Below are positions 1 to 7,207 of a stretch of 26,316 nt of DNA, one piece after another. This DNA comes from a virus. A program made the translations under genes and the position numbers. Position 1 is the stretch's first letter. Every line of letters begins with the position of its first letter. The notes under the pieces are model-generated. The model was not told the DNA's origin, ran no database searches, and saw nothing but the letters and a program-made list of their open reading frames with translations. The stretch lies in the IMG/VR virus record IMGVR_UViG_3300010296_000068, positions 1 through 26,316 of that record; one strand, written 5' to 3'.

Positions 1-549
1 AAACAGTTTCAATCCATTAATGACTCGCACATCATGACCCTCCGTGATGTCCGCACCTACAACAGCCAAGAGGACAGCTGCTTCACTGACCTCCAAGAGG
101 CGAAGTTCGACCACTACAAGGTTGCTGTCGCCATCCCGACAAAGCGCTATGAGAATGAGTACGCTCCGCAAATTCGTGCGCTTCACGAATCGTGGGGCAG
201 TGACATGTCGAAGTACATCTTTGAGCGTGACCTGTGGGGCGAACCACACACGATCATCAAGCTCGACACCAAGCGTGTCGCTGACTGGTCGACCCCGAAG
301 ATCTGGGACACCAAGCTCAACCTGATCACCGAGCGGTTGATCATTCGCATGGGGTCACGACTCAACGTCAAGATCAACATGCGTGCGACTGAACACCAAG
401 GAACCCACTACATGCAGCACCAGGTCAAAGAGGTGCAGGTGCTTGAGCTGAGCGAAGGCGAGTCTGGTGGGCCAGGGTTCGAGGTCGAGGACGGCTTCGT
501 GTACGACGGGGGTGCCGACGTTGAGGTATCACGCCAAGCGGAGTTCTAA
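1..549 (+). CDS. single-stranded DNA-binding protein, T7 gp2.5-like (5' partial)
   Basis: The reading frame is open from the first base, so the true start lies outside the window; the first ATG inside is at 34. The visible part resembles the C-terminal two thirds of T7 gp2.5. A beta-strand segment, GSRLNVKINMR, followed by a QVLEL strand and a DGFVY turn, matches the gp2.5 order GSKLKVKYSL, MLVEL, ENGYV. The protein ends in Glu-Phe. In T7 the acidic gp2.5 tail with its terminal Phe binds the DNA polymerase and the helicase. Its expected role is to coat ssDNA and coordinate the replisome. It lies directly upstream of endonuclease I, as gene 2.5 does in T7. The tail here is less acidic than in T7. 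The family call is good but rests on pattern memory, not a search. Confidence 0.75.
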   Translation, partial: KQFQSINDSHIMTLRDVRTYNSQEDSCFTDLQEAKFDHYKVAVAIPTKRYENEYAPQIRALHESWGSDMSKYIFERDLWGEPHTIIKLDTKRVADWSTPKIWDTKLNLITERLIIRMGSRLNVKINMRATEHQGTHYMQHQVKEVQVLELSEGESGGPGFEVEDGFVYDGGADVEVSRQAEF

Positions 550-958
550 TCCGGCTGGCCTGTGCGATCAGGAAGGTAAGATCAAGGCATTTCGCTCGCG
601 GTTCGAAGAGCGCATCTGCGAGGATCTTTGTAGACGCGGCATTGACTTCCGGTATGAGCGCCCGAGTGATCGGGTCGCTTACATCAAGCCGGCAACCAAC
701 CACGTCTACAACCCTGACTTCGTGATCGTCAGGCCAGACGGCCACACCATCCTGTGTGAGGCCAAAGGTAGGCTGGATGGTGACGCAATGGCTAAGCACG
801 TGCTGCTCAAGCGGCAGACTGACTTGGACATTCGCTTCATCTTCCAGTCACCCAACGCACGCGCAGGCAAAACCAAGAAAACTTGCAAGGACTGGGCCGA
901 CAAACACGGCTTCCGCTGGTGCCACGGCACAGTCCCTGACAGCTGGCTGACAGGATAA
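521..958 (+). CDS. endonuclease I, Holliday-junction resolvase (T7 gp3-like)
   Basis: This protein resembles T7 endonuclease I, which cuts branched DNA and helps break down host DNA and resolve replication intermediates. The conserved run starts at KAFRSRFEERI, continues through NHVYNPDF and CEAKG, and ends with KHVLLKRQ and LDIRFIF, all in the T7 order. With the start used here, the metal-binding residues are Asp66, Glu80 and Lys82, corresponding to T7 Asp55, Glu65 and Lys67. The start is unsettled. The frame is open upstream to a GTG at 467 and has another GTG at 512. The TTG at 521 was chosen because it gives an N-terminus RYHAKR, close to T7's GYGAKG, and a 29-base overlap with the preceding gene. 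The stop at 958 is firm. The next gene begins two bases later. Confidence 0.85.
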   Translation: MRYHAKRSSNPAGLCDQEGKIKAFRSRFEERICEDLCRRGIDFRYERPSDRVAYIKPATNHVYNPDFVIVRPDGHTILCEAKGRLDGDAMAKHVLLKRQTDLDIRFIFQSPNARAGKTKKTCKDWADKHGFRWCHGTVPDSWLTG

Positions 959-960
959 AC

Positions 961-2646
961 ATGGGTGATCACAAAGATGAGTTTGTCGAGACGCACGTGG
1001 AGTGTGACCTCTGCGGTAGTAGCGATGGTGCAGCTGTGCGGTCAGACGGTTCGCGGTATTGCTTCAGCTGCCGTACAAGCCGACCCGCCGCCGAAGACCA
1101 AGCGCAACCCGCTGGCCAAGAGCCTGCGTTCACAGCACCTGCGCAAGAGAGTCGTCCCAAGCAAGCTGCGGTACAGTCGAAAAGGCCGAAGGGGCAAGTC
1201 CAGCGAATCAGAGAGCGAGAGCTGAGCGACCTCGACGTCCTCCGCAAGTACGAGTACGAGATCGACGAGTCCGGCAACCACCTCGCACACTACTTTGACA
1301 CGCATGGCAACTGGACTGGCACGAAGGTGCGCACGCCGGACAAGCGCTTCTACTGGCAGGGCCAGCCTGTCACGTCAGGTTTGTACGGCCGTCACGTCGT
1401 TCCGAAGTCCAACCAGTACAACAACACTATTGTCGTGACCGAGGGAGAGGTCGACGCAATCACCGTCAGGTCAGCTACGAAGCTGCACGCTGTCAGTCTT
1501 CCTGGTGGCGCTCAGTCTGTCGACAAGGTGCTGGCTGACGAGGCGTCTTGGTCGTACCTGACGTCGTTCGACACAGTCATTGTCGCTACCGATGGTGACG
1601 AGCAAGGACGTCGAGCAGCAGAGACACTCTGCAGCAGCCTGTGCATGAGCCACCGAGACATCGAGGTGCGCTGCGTGTCTTGGCCCAGCGGCCGCAAAGA
1701 TGCCAGCGACGTCCGCATCAACGACAACAGCAAGGCACTGTCGGATCTGATCGAGTCAGCTCCGTCGTGGCGACCGAGCGGTATCTACAGCGCATCCGAG
1801 CTAGAGCACCTGCTCGACCAGCCCGACGACGATGGCGTGCCGTTCCCGTTCGCTGCACTGCAGGATCTGCTGCGTGGTCTACGCCGGGAGCTGATCACTG
1901 TCACTGCCGGCACGGGCGTAGGAAAGAGCACGCTTTGTCGTACGCTGGCGCTGTCACTCGTGAAGGATCACGGGCTGCGCTGCGGCATGGTCATGCTCGA
2001 GGAATCCAATCGGCGCACGCTGCGTGCACTGATCGGTATGTCTGCCGGTAAGCCGTTGGTGATGGACAGCAAGTGCATGACTACCGAGGAGCAGAAGGAC
2101 GAGCTGCGCAAGATCAGCGCCAACGACGGCCTCTGGCTCTACGATCACTTCGGCTCGACTGATGCCGAGGGGCTGCTCGCTCGCATGTCGTGGCTCGCAG
2201 CCGGCTGCAAGTGTGACTTCATCGTCCTCGATCACATCACGATGGCGACAACACTGGGCATGAACCAGCAGCACTTGGATGAGCGTCGGATTATCGATGC
2301 GATCTGCACCGACATTCGCTCAAAGATTGTCGAGCGGACAGGCACGGGTGTGATCATGGTTGCGCACACCCGCAAGCCGAGCACCGGAGACCACAGCAGC
2401 GGCACAGCAAGTCTGAGCCTGTCTGACATACGTGGCTCCGGTGCACCGGCCGCACTGTCAGACGCAGTGATTGGCCTCGAGCGCGCTAGCGACGAGAACG
2501 GGGATCCGATCCCCAATGTCGTGCGCGTGAACATCATGAAAAACAGATACACTGGGGAGACGTCACATGACGCAGGCTCTATCTATTTCAATCGACAGAC
2601 CGGTTGCTTGGAAGAACGCCACGACACATTCCGAGCTGACTTTTGA
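961..2646 (+). CDS. DNA primase-helicase (T7 gp4-like)
   Basis: A bifunctional replication protein. A zinc ribbon has Cys15, Cys18, Cys34 and Cys37. A TOPRIM primase core follows, with the acidic motif around Glu161-Asp165 (TEGEVDA) and the Asp-Gly-Asp motif at 211-213. A RecA-like helicase domain has Walker A GTGVGKST at 317-324 (Lys322) and a Walker B aspartate at 424 (FIVLDH), then a VRVNIMKNR strand of the type preceding the arginine finger in hexameric helicases. At 561 residues it is nearly the length of T7 gp4 (566). It ends in Ala-Asp-Phe; in T7 a terminal Phe on an acidic tail docks the helicase to the polymerase. Its role is to unwind DNA at the fork and make primers. It starts two bases after endonuclease I, and its 3' end overlaps the next gene by 80 bases. 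Confidence 0.96.
   Translation: MGDHKDEFVETHVECDLCGSSDGAAVRSDGSRYCFSCRTSRPAAEDQAQPAGQEPAFTAPAQESRPKQAAVQSKRPKGQVQRIRERELSDLDVLRKYEYEIDESGNHLAHYFDTHGNWTGTKVRTPDKRFYWQGQPVTSGLYGRHVVPKSNQYNNTIVVTEGEVDAITVRSATKLHAVSLPGGAQSVDKVLADEASWSYLTSFDTVIVATDGDEQGRRAAETLCSSLCMSHRDIEVRCVSWPSGRKDASDVRINDNSKALSDLIESAPSWRPSGIYSASELEHLLDQPDDDGVPFPFAALQDLLRGLRRELITVTAGTGVGKSTLCRTLALSLVKDHGLRCGMVMLEESNRRTLRALIGMSAGKPLVMDSKCMTTEEQKDELRKISANDGLWLYDHFGSTDAEGLLARMSWLAAGCKCDFIVLDHITMATTLGMNQQHLDERRIIDAICTDIRSKIVERTGTGVIMVAHTRKPSTGDHSSGTASLSLSDIRGSGAPAALSDAVIGLERASDENGDPIPNVVRVNIMKNRYTGETSHDAGSIYFNRQTGCLEERHDTFRADF
2554..2566 (+). promoter_or_regulatory. ribosome-binding site inside the helicase gene
   Basis: GGGGAGA at 2554-2560 lies six bases before the ATG at 2567. 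This Shine-Dalgarno match sits within the helicase coding sequence and is the main support for starting the 142-residue downstream gene here, despite the 80-base overlap. Confidence 0.5.
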
Positions 2647-2995
2647 TCACCTGTATGACCTAGCCGAGTGGCTGGTTGTACGAGCTGACCGTGATCCAAA
2701 GTGGCAGGATGCGTACGCTATCGTACAGAACACTATACGCCGACTGGACTGGACTGACACGTCCTACCCATGGATCGACGCAGCCAAGTTTCTACTTGGT
2801 ATGGGCATCGGCCTGACTGCCCTCGACCTGCGCGCCCTTGGAAACCGCAACAGTAATTATGTCGGTGTGCTGCGTGAAGCAGGCATCGAGGTGGTCGGTG
2901 TGAAGATGGCACCGGAGCCGCGTGTCGGGCCACGGCGTAAGCGCTACTATCGAGCTGACCTGGTGCCACCTAGCGAGGTATCACAATGTCGCTAA
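2567..2995 (+). CDS. unknown protein with possible winged-helix C-terminal half
   Basis: I do not recognise this 142-residue protein. It lies between helicase and polymerase, overlaps the helicase end by 80 bases and the polymerase start by 10, and has a good ribosome-binding site. The C-terminal half reads as a helix (ALDLRALGNR), a second helix (SNYVGVLREAGIEVVG), then a basic hairpin-like stretch (PRVGPRRKRYYRAD). That pattern is typical of small winged-helix DNA-binding proteins, with the basic hairpin as the wing. The N-terminal half contains an amphipathic, Trp-containing segment and no recognisable motif. A regulator or replication accessory protein is possible; this is inference. In T7 the region between genes 4 and 5 also holds small genes of mostly unknown role. 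Confidence 0.7.
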   Translation: MTQALSISIDRPVAWKNATTHSELTFDHLYDLAEWLVVRADRDPKWQDAYAIVQNTIRRLDWTDTSYPWIDAAKFLLGMGIGLTALDLRALGNRNSNYVGVLREAGIEVVGVKMAPEPRVGPRRKRYYRADLVPPSEVSQCR

Positions 2996-4761
2996 GGACG
3001 CTCGCCTTCGACATCGAAACCGATGGTCTGCTCGACGAAGTAACAACCATCACCTCGCTCTGTATCATCGACTGCGACACCGGCGAGGAGTTTGCTTTCA
3101 AGCCTGAGCACGTCGAGCGTGGCCTACGTCTGTTGTCGAACGCCGAGACTATCGTCGCCCACAACGGCATCAACTTCGACATCGCTGTGATCCGCAAGCT
3201 GCACTCTGATTGGATGCCGCCGCTTGTGCGCGACACCCTCGTGCTCAGCCGGCTGGCATGGCCGGATCTGCGAGAACGCGACTACGCTCGCTTTGGTAAG
3301 GTAGGCCTGCGCCAGTACGGACCCCGCATGTTCAACGGCTCGCACTCACTTGGCGCTCACGGAATCCGCCTTGGCCTGCACAAGGGAGAGTTCACTGGCG
3401 AGTGGACAGATGGCTGGTCGCAGGAGCTGGAAGACTACTGCATGCAAGACGTGCGGGTGACTGTGAAGCTGTGGCACCAGATGGTGGCACTTGCGCTGAA
3501 CAGCAGGGCTGTTGATCTCGAGCACAGATTCGCCCAGGTCTGTCACGACATGGAGCAGGTTGGCTTCGCGTTCGACACCGAGCACGCCGAGCGTCTTCGT
3601 GCACTGCTACTGCATCGGCAGGATGAGCTGTCGGCTGAGCTGACCGACAAGTACGGCGGCTGGTACGAGCAGGACGGCCCGGTCGTCACACCTAAGCGCA
3701 GTGCCAAGTACAAGAACCGGCCAGAGGTTACCGAGGGCTGTCCGTACACCAAGGTGAAGTATGTCGTGCTCAACCCCGGCTCCCGTCAGCACATCGAGCG
3801 CGTGCTCCGCAGCGAGGGCTGGGTGCCGACCGAGTTTACCGAGACGTCAGGGCAAGCCAAGATCGACGAGCAGGTGCTGCTCAAGATTGCCGACAAGTTC
3901 CCCAGCGCCAAGCTGTTCGCCGAGCAGTTCACAGTACAAAAGCGCTTAGGCCTGCTCGACAGCTGGCTCGAGGCTGACCGAGGCGGACGTGTGCACGCAC
4001 AGGTCATACCCAACAGTGCCGCCACGTCGCGCACCAGCAGCCGAAACCCAAACCTCCAGCAGGTGCCATCCGTTCACGGAGCCTACGGGCGGGAGTGTCG
4101 CAAGTGTTTCACTGCCAGCCCTGGTCGTGTTCTGCTGGCAGCTGACCTCGACAAAGCCGAGTTAATGCTGCTGGCCCACTACATGGCCGCGTATGACGGC
4201 GGTGCCTATGCTGCGATGCTGACCGAAGGTGACATCCACCAGTCAAACGCTGACGCTATGGGTGTCGATCGACAGACAGGCAAACGCACGATCTTTGCCC
4301 TGTTGTACGGCAGCGGTGACAAGCTGCTTGGTGAGATCACAGGCCGGCCAGGTAGCCAGATTCGAGCTGACCTGATGGAGGCGTTCCCGGCACTCGACAA
4401 GCTGATCAGTGACGTACAGGCCCGAGTCAAAAAGGACGGCGGCTTCACAGCTCTCGACGGACGCTGGATCCCGTGTGCCGGTACGTTCAAGGCGCTCAAC
4501 TATCTGATCCAGTCGTCGACATCGATCGTCGGCAAACAGTGGGCATCGCTCATTGTCGAGAAGCTACGCGTCACACCTGTGCCAGCTGACCTCGTCATGT
4601 ACGTGCACGACGAGATCCAGATCGACTGCGCTCCCGCCCACACCGAGTTTGTCTCGGGAGTTATTAAGGCAGCGCTCGCCGAAGCCTGCCGAATCTACAA
4701 CCTGCGCGTCACCATGACGTGCGGCACCCAGACTGGACCGGATTGGTCGGAGAGCCACTGA
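2986..4761 (+). CDS. DNA polymerase, family A (T7 gp5-like) with 3'-5' exonuclease
   Basis: Replicative polymerase. The N-terminal exonuclease has Asp9 and Glu11 (FDIET), Asp65 (NGINFD) and Asp155 (CMQDVR). The polymerase part has motif A with Asp387 (DLDKAEL), the fingers helix with a GKRTIFALLYG motif, and motif C with VHDE at 540-543. It ends GPDWSESH, close to the T7 C-terminus GPNWAICH with its terminal His. At 591 residues it is about 110 shorter than T7 gp5 (704). Part of the shortening falls between GWYEQDG and YVVLNPGSRQHI, where T7 has the thioredoxin-binding loop, so host thioredoxin may not be its processivity factor in the T7 manner. Its stop and the next start overlap by one base (TGATG). 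Confidence 0.97.
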   Translation: MSLRTLAFDIETDGLLDEVTTITSLCIIDCDTGEEFAFKPEHVERGLRLLSNAETIVAHNGINFDIAVIRKLHSDWMPPLVRDTLVLSRLAWPDLRERDYARFGKVGLRQYGPRMFNGSHSLGAHGIRLGLHKGEFTGEWTDGWSQELEDYCMQDVRVTVKLWHQMVALALNSRAVDLEHRFAQVCHDMEQVGFAFDTEHAERLRALLLHRQDELSAELTDKYGGWYEQDGPVVTPKRSAKYKNRPEVTEGCPYTKVKYVVLNPGSRQHIERVLRSEGWVPTEFTETSGQAKIDEQVLLKIADKFPSAKLFAEQFTVQKRLGLLDSWLEADRGGRVHAQVIPNSAATSRTSSRNPNLQQVPSVHGAYGRECRKCFTASPGRVLLAADLDKAELMLLAHYMAAYDGGAYAAMLTEGDIHQSNADAMGVDRQTGKRTIFALLYGSGDKLLGEITGRPGSQIRADLMEAFPALDKLISDVQARVKKDGGFTALDGRWIPCAGTFKALNYLIQSSTSIVGKQWASLIVEKLRVTPVPADLVMYVHDEIQIDCAPAHTEFVSGVIKAALAEACRIYNLRVTMTCGTQTGPDWSESH

Positions 4762-5522
4762 TGCGTCACCACATATCTTTTAGCGGTGGACTTGGCAGCG
4801 CAGTGACTGCACTTGCAGCACACAAAGCTGGACTCGAGTTTACGTTACTGTTTGCGGATACCTTGATTGAAGATGAAGACCTGTATCGTTTCATTGAAGA
4901 TGTTGCGAAAGCAGTAGATGTGCCTATCACTTATCTTCGTGATGGCCGCGATCCTTGGGAAGTCTTTGTCGACAGGAAGTACATCGGTAACACTCGCACT
5001 GCGCACTGCAGCACTGAGTTAAAGACTAAACCGATTCAAAACTGGCTAGCTGAAAATGCTGCAATCGATGAGCCGCTCGTACTAGGAATGGATTGGTCAG
5101 AAAGCGATCGCTTAGAAAGAGCAGCGCAGCGCTGGCACCCACGCCCAGTGATTAGCTTGTTGAATGAGTTGAACGTGTGGCGACCTCAGTATGATAGCAT
5201 TCTCGCAGAGTACGACATCACAAAGCCGCGCCTTTATGATCTTGGCTTTACGCACAACAACTGTGGTGGCTTCTGCGTGAAAGCAGGAAAGAAGCAGTTC
5301 GCTCTGCTGCGTGACGTATTCCCTGACAGGTACAAATACCACGCTGCAAAGATGGACGATGCAATGAAAGCTATCGGTGAAACAGCGCGCCCCTTTTTGC
5401 GCCACCGCCGGAACAATGAGACCGCTTACTTGACTCTTAATGAGTACGATACCGTACTCAACACCGAAGCCGACATACAAGACGAGTTCGACTTGTCGGG
5501 GTGCGGCTGTTTTACAGACTGA
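4761..5522 (+). CDS. PP-loop ATPase family protein, PAPS reductase-like
   Basis: The N-terminus carries a PP-loop, SFSGGLGSA (residues 6-14), which binds the pyrophosphate of ATP or PAPS in the adenine nucleotide alpha-hydrolase superfamily. Further features fit phage PAPS reductase-like proteins: a Cys in TAHCSTELK followed by a Trp-containing helix, and a NNCGGFCVKAG motif with two Cys. The last residues hold a Cys-Gly-Cys pair (GCGCF). Real sulfate assimilation is unlikely in a phage; candidates are nucleic-acid thiolation or another sulfur or adenylation reaction. The start at 4761 overlaps the polymerase stop by one base and has GGAGAG just upstream; an upstream extension to 4719 in the same frame lies inside polymerase and is not needed. 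Base use differs from the flanks: two sampled lines (4801-4920) are about 44% G+C, against about 60% just upstream. Confidence 0.75.
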   Translation: MRHHISFSGGLGSAVTALAAHKAGLEFTLLFADTLIEDEDLYRFIEDVAKAVDVPITYLRDGRDPWEVFVDRKYIGNTRTAHCSTELKTKPIQNWLAENAAIDEPLVLGMDWSESDRLERAAQRWHPRPVISLLNELNVWRPQYDSILAEYDITKPRLYDLGFTHNNCGGFCVKAGKKQFALLRDVFPDRYKYHAAKMDDAMKAIGETARPFLRHRRNNETAYLTLNEYDTVLNTEADIQDEFDLSGCGCFTD

Positions 5523-5533
5523 AAGGACTACCA

Positions 5534-5674
5534 ATGTCGTTGTACAAGAACATGAATGACCGGAAGAAAGCAGGCACGTCGCGCAGCAAGGCGGACAGCA
5601 CCGTGAGCGACAAGACCTACGCCAAGATGAAGTCAAAGACTGGAGGCTTTGCACCGAAGAAGGGTAAGAAATGA
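5534..5674 (+). CDS. small basic protein, 46 residues, unknown function
   Basis: A short gene starting with ATG at 5534 behind AAGGA (5523-5527) and ending in TGA at 5672-5674. That stop overlaps the glutaredoxin start as ATGA. The protein is very rich in Lys, Arg, Ser and Thr, has almost no hydrophobic residues, begins MSLYKNMNDRKKAG and ends in a PKKGKK tail. Small proteins with a similar LYKN-R-KAGTSR start are, as I remember, common in marine podoviruses between replication genes, without an assigned function. The composition would suit a nucleic-acid-binding or disordered peptide. The translational coupling on both sides and the ribosome-binding site make it a likely real gene. Confidence 0.75.
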   Translation: MSLYKNMNDRKKAGTSRSKADSTVSDKTYAKMKSKTGGFAPKKGKK

Positions 5675-5901
5675 CAAATAGCTACGTGCTGATTAGCAAG
5701 CGCGACTGTCCTTGGTGTGACAAGGCGAAGGACTTCATGACTCGCCAGGGTTTTCAGTTTGTCGAGGTCGACATCACCGACGACGACCTTGCCAAAACTG
5801 CACTCAAACGTGTAGGCTGGCGTACTGTTCCAATTATCGTACCTATGGGGAAGGCACGGACTTACCAAGGTTTTGAACATGAAGTGCTTAGTGGACACTG
5901 A
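5671..5901 (+). CDS. glutaredoxin / NrdH-like redoxin
   Basis: A 76-residue thioredoxin-fold protein. The redox motif is Cys13-Pro-Trp-Cys16 after the first beta strand (YVLISKRDC). The cis-proline motif Thr52-Val53-Pro54 and the later Gly67-Phe68 are where glutaredoxins and NrdH redoxins bind the substrate Cys. Such proteins pass electrons from NADPH systems to ribonucleotide reductase. The phage encodes a class II reductase 1.3 kb downstream, so this is its probable reductant. The start overlaps the preceding stop by four bases (ATGA), and the 3' end overlaps the exonuclease gene by 23 bases. Confidence 0.93.
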   Translation: MTNSYVLISKRDCPWCDKAKDFMTRQGFQFVEVDITDDDLAKTALKRVGWRTVPIIVPMGKARTYQGFEHEVLSGH

Positions 5902-6613
5902 CGTCCTCGTGTACCAAGCAGCCAACGCTGCGACCACCATCATGGAGGCTGACCACGGTGACGACCTAGTGTTGTTCCCGTCGGTCAGCGTCGGTGAGGC
6001 CTGCGCGATCTTCGACCATCTTGTCGAGCAGATCCGCGACATGACGGAGGCGGACGAGATGTTCTTTGCGCTGTCCGCCCCGACCAACTTTCGGAAAACA
6101 CTTTACGCCGACTACAAGGCAAATCGGAAAGGCGACCGGCCGATGGCCTACAGTTTCCTGCGCGAGCACGCGGTCGACAAGTACAGTGCAACATGGCTTG
6201 AAGACCTCGAGGGCGACGACGTCATCGGGATTAACAGCGGCCCCGGCACTGTGATCTGGTCGATCGACAAAGACATGCGGACCATACCCGGTCTGCACGT
6301 TGACCTCGACACCGGCGACATCATCGACATCAGCGAGGCGCAAGCGCTGCGCAACTGGATGACTCAGGTGCTGACAGGCGACCCAGCGGACAACTACCCA
6401 GGTTGCCGAGGAATCGGCAAGGTCAGAGCTGAGCGTCTCCTTGAGGATGTCGAGCCAACGGTCGAGGACATGTGGCCTGTTGTCGTCAACGCATACAACA
6501 AGAGCGGCCAAGGCGAAGCTGACGCAATCGTCATGGCCCAGCTCGCACGCATTCTACATCCATCTGACTACACTGAAGGGGAGATCCACCTATGGACACC
6601 GACGATCCAATAA
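5879..6613 (+). CDS. 5'-3' exonuclease, FEN/T7 gp6-like
   Basis: A flap-endonuclease family nuclease of 244 residues. The start is rich in acid residues (Asp6 and Asp8 in VDTDVL). The conserved patch FRKTLYADYKANRKGDRP is where this family places its DNA-contacting Arg and Lys. LEGDDVIG and the IDKDM aspartates follow, then the helix-three-turn-helix DNA clamp (LTGDPADNYPGCRGIGKVRA). In T7 the equivalent gp6 removes RNA primers and degrades host DNA to nucleotides. The ATG at 5879 was chosen because AAGG lies about eight bases upstream; a TTG at 5873 adds two residues in the same frame. The gene overlaps the redoxin before it and the DUF3310 gene after it by about 20 bases each. Confidence 0.92.
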   Translation: MKCLVDTDVLVYQAANAATTIMEADHGDDLVLFPSVSVGEACAIFDHLVEQIRDMTEADEMFFALSAPTNFRKTLYADYKANRKGDRPMAYSFLREHAVDKYSATWLEDLEGDDVIGINSGPGTVIWSIDKDMRTIPGLHVDLDTGDIIDISEAQALRNWMTQVLTGDPADNYPGCRGIGKVRAERLLEDVEPTVEDMWPVVVNAYNKSGQGEADAIVMAQLARILHPSDYTEGEIHLWTPTIQ

Positions 6614-6819
6614 ACCCAAAACACTATACGAAAGGCATTAGTGCCTATTCCTACATCGCCAGCTGGGATATGGGCTATGAAGCCGGCAACATCATCAAGT
6701 ATGTAACGCGTTTCCCCTACAAGAATCCGACCAACCCGACACAGGATCTCGAGAAGGCCAAGTGGTATCTTGAGGAGCTGATTAGCCGTGTCGAGCGGGA
6801 GGTCGCAGCTGATGTTTGA
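6592..6819 (+). CDS. DUF3310-family protein
   Basis: A 75-residue protein with the family's typical layout: INPKHYTKG near the N-terminus, a Gly-Asn-Ile-Ile-Lys-Tyr segment (EAGNIIKYVTRF), then Asp-Leu-Glu-Lys-Ala-Lys-Trp-Tyr-Leu (DLEKAKWYLEELI). This small domain is widespread in phages and also forms part of T7 gp1.7, a nucleotide kinase. Alone it has no proven activity, but its neighbours suggest a nucleotide-metabolism role. The ATG follows a GGGGAG ribosome-binding site. The stop overlaps the next start by eight bases. Confidence 0.9.
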   Translation: MDTDDPINPKHYTKGISAYSYIASWDMGYEAGNIIKYVTRFPYKNPTNPTQDLEKAKWYLEELISRVEREVAADV

Positions 6820-7207
6820 TACAGTCAACGGCTTCGCAAAAGCTGCCGGGCAAATCCACAACGGCGAAGGCTTGTTCAGCGATGCTGACACTGTGGCCCT
6901 GCGCCTGCGTCTGATTACTGAGGAGTTCCTAGAACTGACCGAGGCGATGCACAAGGCGCACCACAAGCCGACTAACGAGAACAAAGCACACGCCCTCAAG
7001 GAGATGTGTGATCTGCTGTACGTGACGCTGGGTGCAGGTGTCGTGTTCTTCAAGCCCGACGTGTGCATTGATGCGTACGCTGCCGTACACGACAACAACA
7101 TGACGAAGGTCACCGGAGCCGTCGACAAGGACAACGGCAAAGTCACGAAACCAAAAGACTATAAGCCGGTGGATCTGACCCCGCTGGTACGGGGAGATGC
7201 CGCATGA
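6812..7207 (+). CDS. MazG-like nucleotide pyrophosphohydrolase
   Basis: An all-alpha NTP pyrophosphohydrolase of about 131 residues. The metal-binding helix motif is RLITEEFLELTEAM (Glu-Glu-x-x-Glu), and the second motif is KEMCDLLYVTLG (Glu-x-x-Asp). A GADxxK-type sequence is not seen, but the later D-x-x-N-M-x-K in DNNMTKVTG is typical of the phage branch of the MazG/HisE superfamily. Possible roles are removing non-canonical nucleotides or tuning (p)ppGpp and NTP pools. The ATG at 6812 was chosen because GGGAGG lies about ten bases upstream; a GTG at 6788 would add eight residues. The stop overlaps the reductase start as ATGA, so the two genes are probably translationally coupled. Confidence 0.88.
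   Translation: MFDTVNGFAKAAGQIHNGEGLFSDADTVALRLRLITEEFLELTEAMHKAHHKPTNENKAHALKEMCDLLYVTLGAGVVFFKPDVCIDAYAAVHDNNMTKVTGAVDKDNGKVTKPKDYKPVDLTPLVRGDAA

Noticed and set aside
4719-4760. longer N-terminus for the PP-loop protein
   Set aside because: The extra 14 residues overlap the polymerase C-terminus and precede the PP-loop without purpose. The ATG at 4761 has a ribosome-binding site and TGATG coupling.
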